Position numbers and translations under genes: made by a program. A stretch of 64,000 nucleotides of DNA from Cercophora sp. LCS_1 (lineage: Eukaryota > Ascomycota > Sordariomycetes > Sordariales > Lasiosphaeriaceae): NCBI GenBank assembly GCA_036250225.1, contig JAPZLL010000001.1:434001-498000 (forward strand). Direction: 5' to 3'. Shown in pieces: positions 11,372 through 21,236 of the stretch (positions within the stretch are counted from its first letter, which is position 1; each line of letters opens with the position of its first letter). Below the pieces are notes generated by a model, which was not told the DNA's origin, searched no databases, and was given only the letters and a program-made list of their open reading frames with translations.

Positions 11372-14300
11372 GATCGATGATGTTGCGAGGGGAAGCTGGC
11401 CTCGTATTCCGTGCCAGGGGTCGAAAGCGTTGATGAAGCCTGGTGCGTGCGAGCACAGCGCAGGTGTGTGTCGCTAGAAATTAGGGGGGCAGGCTTCGGC
11501 TGCAAAATTGGGAATTCCGCTAGTCGCCGTCTGGATGAAGCAAGGGTCTGGCGGCCGAAGTGTCGAGTGCGAGTCGATCTCGGCTTGATAAAGGTGGTCG
11601 AATCTCGATCTTCGATCGGACACCCGGGGTTGCTCCAAAGGAGAGAGACTCGACTGTCTCTGTCGCCAGGTCTTATCTGGCAAGTTTGACGTTGCAATTG
11701 CGAGTCGGGCCCGTCGCTTGAGTCTGGTGTCTGGGCTGGGCGCTTCCGCTCGTTCCAGACAGACTGATGCGACAGTGCGAATGCGAAACCAAAGCACCAA
11801 AGAACTTTACCAAGCCTAGGGGGATCCGTGGGGTTCTCTCCGCTGGGGCTGCAGCGACGCTTCACCGCTGCACCTTGCTCCTTTCGGCAACTGCGCTGTC
11901 GCAAAGGGGAAATGCGAAACTCTCGCGCCAATATTGGCCGGGTTTTTTCTTTTGGTTTAGCGACTTAGCGGGCGCTTGCTGAATTCGCCAACCACCAGGA
12001 CAGATTCGGAAACGAGGATTCGGTGGGGATCAACTTTTCCAGGTCGAGTCGAGATGTGATATGTGCTTTTGCTGTTTCCTCCCACTTGGCCCCTTTTGTT
12101 TTTTTTCTTTCCCTCAACAAATTCCCTCGCCGTTCTTTTGTCGCTGCGGGTGATACAATGCGTCGAAACGAGCGGCTTGTGTCACTCCAGAAGCCCGCGT
12201 AAAATGCTGGGGGCGAGCGACCAGGTTCTTGGTGAGTCGGCTGACGGGGTTTGGCGTAGTACCAGCCGCGGGACAAGGCGTCGAGCTCGGCGAGAGGAGA
12301 GGAGATAGAACAACAGACACAACGACCGTCCGCCAGGGAATCTAGGGCCTCCGAGAGAAGAGCGTTGGGGAGAAACGAGAGACTCGGGAGCAAACGGTGA
12401 GGAGGGGAAAAAAGAGTAGAGGGAGGTGTAGGGAGAAAAGGAGGAGGGGTCAATTAGTGTACTTGGGGTGTAAGTGGGTGGCGGGACCTTTTAGGGGGTC
12501 GGCGATCCGGACTGGGGCAACCAGGGGACGATGGTTATGAAAGGGGACGGCGGAGGGACAGTGATGCACGACGTGTGTGAGGTCTGTGGCTACGTGTGTC
12601 CGTCCCTGGTCACAAGTGTCAGCCCGGCGAGGGGCTACGATGCTTGCGGTGCGGGAGGGCGGAGTGGAGGATGGAATGGGAATGGAGGAGGGGCCGGAGG
12701 GTTCAGTGGTTCCAGTGTTTGAGAATCGACGTCGTGGACACCCCTTGTGGAGGGAGTGGAGGCCGTTGGGAGCACAAGTCTCCAGTCTCATAACAAGGCC
12801 GGCCGCCTTGGGCCAGCGCCGTGCATGCTAGAAGATGGTCGTGGAAAGCGGTGCGAAGGCCTGCTGGCCAGCCAAACACTCAATATTTTACTTGCCATCC
12901 AGAAGGGGGTTGCAGGAGAAGGCAGGAGAAGGCATCAAGCTCTCTGGTTGTTTTAGATTGAGGCCGTCCGCCGTTCTGATTGGCCAAATCCCGGAGCCCG
13001 TCGTTTCCTGGCACCCCTGTCCGCCCACGCTTTGCAGACAGCCTTTGTGGACCCGGCAGCCCATGACAGCGTCGCCTGAAACTCGCCTGCGCTGCAGCAG
13101 GGGGCGAATCAACCGAGGACACCACCACACCCTTTTCTCCTTTTCCACTGACGATTCGATGCCGTTGCCGCACTCGCCCACAAACATAGCCGAATAGCAT
13201 CACTTTGCCAGTCCGCCATGTCTTTTGTGCCGCTTGTGCATCCTGCACATGAATATGCTCACTCTGTTCGTCCCGGGAAACCACCATGCCGCAGCGTTGA
13301 ACGTGGAAAACCAGGCGGCATATTCGGCGGGGCACAATCCGTTGAATGCCTTACCCCTCCATCTCACGTCTAGCAAAACAAGACCTTGTCGCCAGTATCA
13401 ATTGCGGTAGTAAAGGTAGCCTGTTCGTTTGAAGGGGGCTGCTTCTGATTCGACTCTCGGAGATATTCCCGCCTGACGACTTCGGAAGGAGTGAAGACCG
13501 GCTTAATGGGCCACTGGCACACCCCACGGAAAACTACCGTGCGAATGGCTCTCCTCCGCCGAGCGTAGTATGAAGAGACATTGTAAATATATTGGCCACG
13601 AGGCACTAGACTCGCTCTCGCGTTGCCATTTATATCCTATGCTTGCATTCGACAAGTGTCGCCTCATTTCGACCATGTCGAGGCGAGCCGCTGTTCCAGT
13701 CGATAGGAATCTGCGTGGACAGCAAAGGCGAGTTTCCTGCTCTGTTGATGCCAGATCATGCAGACCACAATCAGCCAGATTGACTGTATACTACCTCTCG
13801 GTCGGCCGAGGGAGGCACGGCTAGTCGTGGAAATCCAGACTCCTCGTGTTCCGTTGCAAGCCGCTCGGGACTTGCTGTCATGTCAAGGTGCGACACTTGT
13901 GCCATCTAAATCTGACTGAGCCTTTTTCGCGGAAAACACAGTAAAGCCAGAAAGGCGCCATAGCCAAGTGTCAAGTTGATAGTATCGGCAGGCATGTGGT
14001 GTTAAGAGGCTCCTGCGGCGGAAAATCGAAAGTGGAAGAGGCACAAGATGGGACGAGGGATAGACCCCAGCTTTTTTGCTCCCCCCCCCCTCGCAGCTTG
14101 GAAACAACAGATCCAGGAAATCAATCTGGTCTGCCACCTGCCCTCCCACCCGGAACATCGGGAAGAACTGCACCTTGCAATTCTGCGCGTCCTGCTCCGT
14201 GAAAAGTTTCTGCCTCGTCGGGGCTTTTGGAGGGGTTGGCTTGGAACTGCCCCTCCTCCCACCATCGGTCGTCGACACAGTCCCATAAAGGTGCATCCGC

Positions 14301-15268
14301 GAACGTGTGGGATAAACGATGGGAGTAAATGCACTGTGCTTGCTGCTGTGCCCACTAGCGGTGAGCATCCACAACCACCAGCCAATGCTGGGCGGCGTGT
14401 CTGCCAAACCGCCGCATCCTTCTCGTAACGCTTTGAAGCTGTTTCTTCCATGCCCATGGGGAAGGCGACCGGAAGATTCGCATTTTTTTTTCTGTGAACC
14501 ATTTTCTGCTGAATGTTGGCTGCGGTACGGACGAGCCCGTGCACCGGTTGATATCGACCGTGCGCCCGCCACCCGGACGTCGTCGTTGCATTTTCGCTCC
14601 TTTTCTTCTCCACAGATTACTCTCGTGTCGGTGAGGATCTGCTTGGCCCGACGGACGGCACACTCCTCCAAACCGATAAATTTTCTTCTACTGGAAACAA
14701 CCCAGCCGTGATGTGCTTTGATATTCGGATTGCCCAACATGGGGTTTTCGGTAATTATCATGGGATTGATGCGTGACTAATCACATCCAATATTCCGGCT
14801 GCTTTTTGACAGGTTCGCGTTCGCAGTGCGCATCTCGATCCCGATCTTCGACGCGACTCGCGCGATAGTCGTGTTTCAGGTGGGCAAGACCCCTAGGACA
14901 ACGGGCGCATCGCGGGATTACCACCGTCTGGTCCGGGAACATCGCTTGCATTTTTGACTGGGCGCTTTTAGATGCAAGTTAGTTCGGATCGATGACGACA
15001 GAAGGAACGATAGGCTCTCCCCATCTCTAGTGCAACGAATCTCGCTCGTCAAACCATCCATCGGGGGGCGGTTTGAGTTCGTCTGCGGCTCTCGTATTGC
15101 ATCGAAAAATGTTCCCCAAACAACAACCCCTGGAAATATTGGATATCAGTCAGATGCTATAAGTCAAAGAAAAAATGAGACAATGCTGGGCATTTCCCAT
15201 GTGAAAGCTCGTCGTTGTGGTGTGGTGGCGTTCAACGCAACCCGTCCTGCAATCCTACATATTTACCG

Positions 15269-15411
15269 CGCGCGTTTGTACGCTACAGCACCCTCCCCGG
15301 CGTTGCGGTCGAGGCTTCCATTTTCCAACTGGTCAACACCACTCATCCTCGCGCGCGTATCTCGGTCCCGATGTTACGGGGGAGGCTCCTATTTGCCAAC
15401 TTGTTGAACCG
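15269..15411. repeat. Degenerate tandem duplication (~70-80 bp period)
   Basis: Two units share the order GCGCGCGT, then C..GTT.CGG, then GAGGCT.C.ATTT.CCAACT.GT (unit 1 about 15269-15340, unit 2 about 15350-15411) at roughly 70-75% identity by eye. Part of unit 2 (GCGTATCTCGGTCCCGATGTT) also resembles 14837-14857 (GCGCATCTCGATCCCGATCTT). This suggests an old local duplication with later point changes. Origin unknown. Confidence 0.45.
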
Positions 15412-15465
15412 CGCTTCTCCTGCTTATCATATTCATCAATCAAAGTCCAGCATATATCCACGATT

Positions 15466-15567
15466 ATGGTTCATACCTTCCTCCGAGTTTCATCTCTTTT
15501 GTTAACCTTAGCATGGGCCTGTTCTGCGATTCTCCGCTCAACATGTAGCAACTATAGCGGCGACTGA
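15466..15567 (+). CDS. Mini-ORF with signal-peptide-like N-terminus, possible relic
   Basis: A 33-residue frame starts with a typical secretion signal: a short basic start (MVHTFLR), a hydrophobic core (VSSLLLTLAWACSA) and then a small cysteine-containing tail (ILRSTCSNYSGD) before TGA. An AATAAA sits 41 nt after the stop (15608-15613). If the TGA is read through, the frame continues TLCTSNDVFMK before another stop. This may be the first part of a small secreted cysteine protein that has decayed, or a real micropeptide. No downstream exon with a fitting splice site was found. It adjoins the degenerate repeat. Low confidence that it is a functional gene. Confidence 0.25.
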   Translation: MVHTFLRVSSLLLTLAWACSAILRSTCSNYSGD

Positions 15568-17047
15568 ACTCTGTGTACTTCCAATGATGTTTTCATGAAG
15601 CCAAACCAATAAAGGCCGGGGCGATGCTTGCTTCCCCGTTAAATTCGAGCCAGCGGGAAGTTGATATGTAAAAGCCTGACAGACCATGCATATCGAAAGT
15701 TCTATTCTTAGCGCGTATGCTTTTCGGGAGAACGAGTCAACACAAGTTCACCATTTTGATAACACTAAACGCTAGGATTTAAGAGCTCGCCGAATAACAG
15801 TGCGGTGAGAATCCAAGAATAATACGGCGGTAGACCCAACTCGGTAGAACTTCAGGCCACCGGTTTAGGAGCTCTTGCTAGGCTGGTGGCTTCTTGCGAG
15901 TACCTGGGCAGATGGGGTTGATTTGGTAGGTACCCATCCGAGTTCCTGATGAAAAGCGCACACCAGCTATTCTAGAGGCTAGTCCTCTGGGGGGGTTCAC
16001 TTAATACCAAAAGGTGTCAAACAAAATCCTAAAAGCCCTAGGATATCGTCTGAGCACTGGGGAGCGTTTGAGGCGGCGTCAACCGTCTTCTTGTCACCAA
16101 CTTGCCAACTTTCGCTCGTTTTGCTCTGACATGAACTGTTCTTGACACCGAGAAGACGGCATGCCCCCCACATAAACCAGCTCTTCTGAGGCTTCAGTAG
16201 AGACACAGGGGGGCGGTTAATGAAGAAAGTATAGTCCAGGGTTCTTGACTTGTCAGGCCAACCACCCGTGTTAGGGCGCCAGATGCTTCTCTTCATGGGA
16301 GAGTTGTTAATAGCACTCAAAAACCGAGATCTCAGCGGGAGTTTGGAACCTCTAGGAATCCCTCCGCAGATGTTTCAGTGTATGTCGGTGCTACCTTATC
16401 TACCTCCCAGTCGAGGTGCATCGCGAAGTGGCGGCGGCTGCTGGCTTTAGCAACCGGGGAGCTCATCATCTCCCGAAGCCGTGATGCAAACAATGGAGGG
16501 ATGACTAAAGAAAGGCATATGGAAACGTCTGGTTATTCCCGAGGCCGCTGCTGGTGAATAACGATGCTGCCTGTTTTGAGGGCGACTGCTGGAACCAACA
16601 CAGGGGTTCTTGTTGACCCAGAGAAGCGGCCCCACCATCGGAGAAAATATCGAAGTTTCCCCTTCCTTTGTGTCGCACGTTCTTTATTCGACCAGCGCAG
16701 TCGGAGAACAATACTTTGTAGTTTTGACATTGCCCATGCAGCTGAGTCCCCGCGGCGGTTACAGACTTGCAAGTCATGCATTCAATGTTGTTGCTGCCGT
16801 TAGGACCACCATAGGTTTTGGCGGGGCATCGAGGGGTTCAGCGTCCGGCTAGGCTGAACCCTGTAGCTGTGGCGCTGGGCCCATGAATTTTCGCCAATCA
16901 CACCCAAGCATCCAGCGAGCCTCGAAAAAAAGTTTCCTGGACAAAAAATCGAAATCCACACCTTGACGGCTATCCCGCCTTGGGCATCTTTCGCGATTTC
17001 TAGAACCACTGGATCTGAACTGCTGCTAGACACTGGATATCGTCAAA

Positions 17048-17716
17048 ATGGCCCGGGCCAAGACTAAGAAGGAGGAGCCGCAGGAGGCGCCCGAGGATGA
17101 TACGGTGATGCAGGAACCCCCTACCTCTCATCAGCCTTCTGTCACCGACACAAACGATGATGCCTCGATGGCCGATCCTCAAGATGCAGAGGAGGAAGAG
17201 GCCGAGGAGGATGAGCCTGAGATTCAGAGAGTTAGGACTGTGAGTTGAAGCCATCCCCGGATGCTGTGAAATGAAATGGAACCGGCGCTAACATGAGTTT
17301 GTAGCTTCCTGGATCGACTGATACAGCCGCATCCTTTGAGTTTCTTGAGGAGGGACATACTCTCGGGAATGCGCTGAGATATGTCATCATGAAGAAGTAT
17401 GTCTGTCAAGCTGGATGCCGGCCAGCATCGAGTCCTGGATGTGTTGGTCACTAACGCCTGCTCAGCCCTGATGTTGAGTTCTGCGCCTATGCGATTCCCC
17501 ATCCCTCAGAGGCAAAGATGAATGTCAGAATCCAGACCTATCGTAAGCTGCTATCTCTCTGTTGCTACTGCCGACGGCACTGACATGGTTTCAGCTGGGA
17601 CAAAAGCGATCGATGCTCTGAACAAGGGGCTCAAGGATCTTCAGGATTTGTGTGATGTTGTGACTGACAAATTCATTGAGGCCCGCAATGACTTCAACGA
17701 TCAAATGGCAGCTTGA
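17048..17716 (+). CDS. rpc19: RNA polymerase I/III shared subunit RPC19 (AC19)
   Basis: Four exons (17048-17239, 17305-17396, 17466-17542, 17595-17716) give 160 residues. An acidic N-terminal tail of about 65 residues is followed by the alpha-like dimerisation domain: FLEEGHTLGNALRYVIMKK, then PDVEFCAYAIPHPSE, then MNVRIQTY and a helix DALNKGLKDLQDLCDVV. Introns of 65, 69 and 52 nt restore the family alignment exactly. By family knowledge it pairs with AC40 to form the assembly platform of RNA polymerases I and III in the nucleus, equivalent to the bacterial alpha dimer. Its 3' end faces the NDUFA6 gene with 158 bp between stop codons. Confidence 0.96.
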
Positions 17717-17874
17717 TTCGTTTTCATTCACACTGGCATTAGATGGCGTTTTGGCGTGGCCTGGCTCAGGGTGTAAAGAAAAGGGGTTCATGGTCATTTC
17801 AATAGTTTGACTGGACAGCCACTCAAGGGAATCTTTATTTGGTTTATGTACACATGACGAGGCCTTCTCCATAT

Positions 17875-18564
17875 CTAGTTGCGACCCTGGGCATGCGTGA
17901 GCTTACCATTAGATCATGGTAGAGGGAAGGTTAGGACTTACCTCCAAGAACCCAGCCATGAAGCTGGTAGGCAGGCTCTTCTCTCCCCTGAAGTTCTCCT
18001 CTTTGAAGTAGGACATGATGTGTGTCGTCTGGCGCCAGAAGTTCATAGTTTCCTGGCCCGGCGAGATTAGCCCCTGATGTAACGACCACAACCTATCGCC
18101 GCGTCTTGCTTCGTTCTCCCTATTCCCACCACATCGTCCGGGAAGCATGTTGGCTTACTTGGTAGTCGGCATGGCTCTTCAAGATAAGGACATCCACCAC
18201 TGAGAGCTTGTTCACAAACCGGTTGCGCTCAAACTCCTGCCTTATGCGTGTGCGAATCCTCGAGATCGGGAGGGGAACCGAGTACATCGTCTGGATTTCC
18301 GGGGCCTGAGTCGGAAAAGGGCGTCAGCACAGACTCTTCACAGCTTTCAAACTTTGAGAGTATCGTGGAATCGCCATCTGGTCGCTCAATTGGCTGGGAA
18401 ACACATACCGCGCGGAGCCAGGCCCGGTAAGAGGTGAGCACCCGTCGCTTCGCATCGGACCAATTGGCCGCTATTGCCCGTTAGCTCTCCAATTCCAAGT
18501 TGACCTGTGTTAAGGACTTACATTGCCGCGTGGTGATGGCAAATTGGGTGGGTGAAATCGCCAT
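17875..18564 (-). CDS. ndufa6: Mitochondrial complex I LYR subunit NDUFA6/B14 (14.8-kDa type)
   Basis: Five exons on the minus strand (18522-18564, 18409-18470, 18159-18305, 17942-18052, 17875-17886) give 124 residues. The LYR-family core is present as LTSYRAWLRAAPEI around residues 26-39, with Ser in place of the first Leu. It is followed by the conserved ISRIRTRIRQEFERNR, VVDVLILKSHADYQ and ETMNFWRQTTHI blocks. The last coding exon is only 12 nt and encodes GRN plus the stop; with it the protein ends in the GFLEGRN tail I expect for fungal orthologues. The subunit sits in the matrix arm of NADH:ubiquinone oxidoreductase and binds the acyl carrier protein (family knowledge). All five exons agree in phase. 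It starts head-to-head with BUD31. Confidence 0.93.
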
Positions 18565-18835
18565 GGCGGGCAATCCGGCGGGCGACGCTGTGTCTTGACG
18601 TTGTTCGTTCGGCGAATTGAACCAAGCTTCCTGGCTCAACTCGGAGGCTCCCCGTCTCCAGCGTGCGGGTACGCACAGACCAGTTTTGCCACGGAAGGTT
18701 CCGGCAAGGCAGCTGAGCTTAGTCAACGTCCCAACCTATACTTGCTTGCCTTCCCAAACTGATCATCTTCCTCGCCGTCGTCGCAAACAAACCATCCTCG
18801 CCGAAGCACACGAACGCGGTCGATACTACCACGCA
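18565..18835. promoter_or_regulatory. Shared divergent promoter NDUFA6 / BUD31
   Basis: Only 271 bp separate the two start codons, so the two genes must share promoter DNA. There is no clear TATA box. The BUD31 side has a C/A-rich leader. One gene acts in respiration and the other in splicing, so the pairing may be positional rather than functional. Confidence 0.6.
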
Positions 18836-19282
18836 ATGCCGGCTATCCGTCCATCTTCGAAGCGCAAGGCGCCCCCTGAGGGCTTCAGCGACATCGAGGA
18901 CGATCTGTTGATCTTCAGCAACAAGATGAAGGATGCGCAGAATGCGCCCACGGACAACATTCCCAAGCATCAGGCACAATGGCCCATCTTCCAGATTTCC
19001 CACCAACGGAGTCGCTATATCTACGAGCTCTACTACGAAAAAGGGGCTATCAGCAAACAGCTGTACGACTGGTTGCTCAAGAACGGCTACGCCGACGCCA
19101 TGCTCATCGCGAAATGGAAGAAGCAGGGTTACGAGAAGCTGTGCTGCCTGCGGTGCATTCAGACCAAGGAAACAAACTTCAACTCGACTTGTATTTGCCG
19201 TGTACCGAAGACAGGGTTGAAGGAGGATCAGGAGATCCAGTGTGTCTCGTGCGGGTGCCGGGGCTGCGCATCGAGCGACTGA
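18836..19282 (+). CDS. bud31: Pre-mRNA splicing factor BUD31 (G10 protein)
   Basis: An intron-free frame of 148 residues, close to the usual 144-157. It has the conserved opening PAIRPSSKRKAPPEGF, the helix QISHQRSRYIYELYY and the segment ISKQLYDWLLKNGYADAMLI. The C-terminus carries the zinc-binding cysteine array (CCLRCIQ, STCICRVPK, IQCVSCGCRGC). BUD31 belongs to the NineTeen-complex/RES-linked core of the activated spliceosome and contacts the U6/U2 catalytic RNA network (family knowledge). The longer upstream frame to 18617 has no conservation, so the ATG at 18836, which directly gives the family N-terminus, is chosen. Absence of introns in a splicing factor is not unusual. Confidence 0.97.
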   Translation: MPAIRPSSKRKAPPEGFSDIEDDLLIFSNKMKDAQNAPTDNIPKHQAQWPIFQISHQRSRYIYELYYEKGAISKQLYDWLLKNGYADAMLIAKWKKQGYEKLCCLRCIQTKETNFNSTCICRVPKTGLKEDQEIQCVSCGCRGCASSD

Positions 19283-19585
19283 ATGATATGGTTGTCGAGA
19301 TACCGAAGCGGATTTCTCCTTCATGATATGGTAGGTTTACTGCATTCATTGGGCGGCGTTACAGTAAGCCTTTCCGTCACGGCATTTTTGTGATGTGCTT
19401 ACCAGGCAGGGCGGCAGGGAATTGGTCGGGTTGCATCTTCCAGTGGGATATTAGAGATCAGCGAAATCATGGTCATGAACAAATGCAAATGCCTGCTACA
19501 CATGTGGGTATCCACCTAGATCATGCCTCGTGTGTTTTCATAACGCTCATGCACTCTCTTCGAAGACTTCGTTTGCCTCATCCAA

Positions 19586-20439
19586 CTAGCGCTTGGCGAA
19601 GCCGGTCCTCCTCCCACCACGCCCGAACCGGATGCTCGGCGGCACGAACTGCAGTGCGGACATGGCGCCCGCCAGGTCGTCCATTTCCACATCGGGCTTT
19701 TGCTCAGGCTCGGGTTGTCCCGCTTCTGCAGCTTTCTTTGGGGGTGGTGAAGTCTTCACTGGCCCCGTGGATGGTTTGGCACCAGCATCTTGTGGGCCTG
19801 GCTGCGCATTCGCCACTGCTCCCGTCGTGCTTGTGGTCGTTGCGGCACTAGATCTCCTCCTTCGATGACTGCCATCATTGAGGAGAGACCGGCGCCCGTC
19901 AATGCCATCCCTGGTGACAGCGAAAAAGAAGTTCTTCGGATACATGTGTTTGTCGATCAGATGCATCCTCCGTTTCTGTGGCGTGGAACACTTGCGCTCA
20001 CACCCTTCCACAAAGCAAGAGTACTAAATAAGAAGAGGTTAGCATGGTTGAACCGGCATCGTTGTGGAAAGGCGTAGCCTACCGTTTTGTCACCCCTTTC
20101 CCGCTTCACCATGACAAAGGAATCATGACTCTCTTCAATATGAACACCTAGTAAGTGAGCAGATGGAAAATTCTTGCGACATTCAAGACATCGATTGGTA
20201 TGAGCCTTCTGGTAGTGGGATTCATAATCGCTGTACGTTGTAAACAGGAGCGGCTCCTTGTGAGGCGGCAGTGAGCAGCGCATGTTGATATTGGTGTCGC
20301 TCGTTGAGGAGGGGTCCAACTCGGTGATTTTGGCAGCGGGAGACAAGTTGGTATCGTCAGAGCGAGGCGATGGACTGTTCACTGCCGCAGGCGATGTAGC
20401 ATCTGGAATGTCTTCTTCGGGCTCGCGTGAGCGCTTCAT
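19586..20439 (-). CDS. ZNF511-type C2H2 zinc-finger protein
   Basis: Exons 20083-20439 and 19586-20023 (59-nt intron, donor GTAGGC, acceptor TTTAG) give 264 residues. An acidic Ser/Pro-rich N-terminus precedes a CLECRKNFPSAHLLGVHIEESH finger around residues 85-108. Then, across the intron, comes a second finger YSCFVEGCERKC..KRRMHLIDKHMYP. The spacing, the ..HLL.VHI.E.HD block and the YP.nFFF continuation match the animal ZNF511 family closely. The C-terminal half is Ser/Thr/Pro-rich and ends in a basic GRGGRRTGFAKR tail. The molecular role of fungal members is not established; nuclear localisation is likely. Confidence 0.88.
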
Positions 20440-21236
20440 CTTTGCTGTTTGAAAAAGCGGTGGGGTGAGAGAGACAAGTTACTTTTGAGTTCGATCTTTC
20501 TTTGACCTTTGAGTGAATGTCTCTCTTCCAGCTCCGTGTGCCTCTTTATTATGTTGGGCTCATGAAAGGGGCGGGGGTCACTAGGCAACCTAGTTCTTCG
20601 GCGTTGTTGATGGAGTGTTGAATGAGGCGGAAGACGACGGTCAACCAGGAGATGCTCCTCAGGCTCCTCAGGCCTCGGTCTAGAACGATGAGCGCTGTTT
20701 CGACAGGCGGTCGGGCGGTAATCTTGGCGAAGCTTAAGCCAGCACGGGCCATGCGGTCAGCCCTGGAACGGTGTTGATCCTGGGCCGCCGCACCAACGCT
20801 GATTGGTTTTGGAGGGGTCGCTCCTCCGTCAGGACTTCTTCAACTTTCAAGAGCGGCCGAGTGAAATCGGGACCCTTCTTGATGTCTCGTCCCCTCCCCA
20901 CTTTACGCCAACATCAGTTCGACGCCGCATTCTTAAAAGTCCAGAGCTGAAGCCTGGAGCCCTGGAGACCGCCCGATTTCAATGTGCTACGAATACCTGC
21001 ACGCCGCAAGACGAAGCGCTCCCCGGCGCCGACCCGCCCAATTGAGCTCGTCGAGTTATGGATCGCATGCGGAACTACGAGTCTTCCTCGAGTTCGCGTG
21101 AGCGTAGCGATTGAGCACCGGCTCCTGCGAACTCTACTCTCACTAAATTTTTCCTCACCGGAACCTCCACGGTTGCCGAGCTGCTGCCGGTGGCGGACCT
21201 TGAAAACGACCACAGCACCGTTTTACCCGATCCACC
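20440..21236. promoter_or_regulatory. Divergent promoter, ZNF511-like / EST1-like
   Basis: 797 bp lie between the two start codons. A TGATTGG element (inverted CCAATCA, 20800-20806) sits mid-way and matches the binding consensus of the fungal HAP/NF-Y complex. No other motif is convincing. Confidence 0.5.

Larger units (their letters stand above)
11372..17047. other. Gene-poor 5.7-kb divergent intergenic region
   Basis: This separates the starts of the proline-rich gene (-) and RPC19 (+). Apart from the repeat and mini-ORF at 15.3-15.6 kb (separate entries) I see no gene. The largest frames, minus strand 13883-14761 and 14002-14613, overlap each other and + strand frames, with no domain, no codon bias and no splice chain. 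A CCAATCAG-type box (CTGATTGG at 12976-12983) lies 1.6 kb upstream of the proline-rich gene. The 11372-12450 segment is probably that gene's promoter and leader. Confidence 0.55.

Noticed and set aside
13883..14761. 292-residue minus-strand frame in the gene desert
   Set aside because: Overlapped by several other long frames on both strands, with no domain, no codon bias and no splice chain. It starts in a region with no promoter-like leader.
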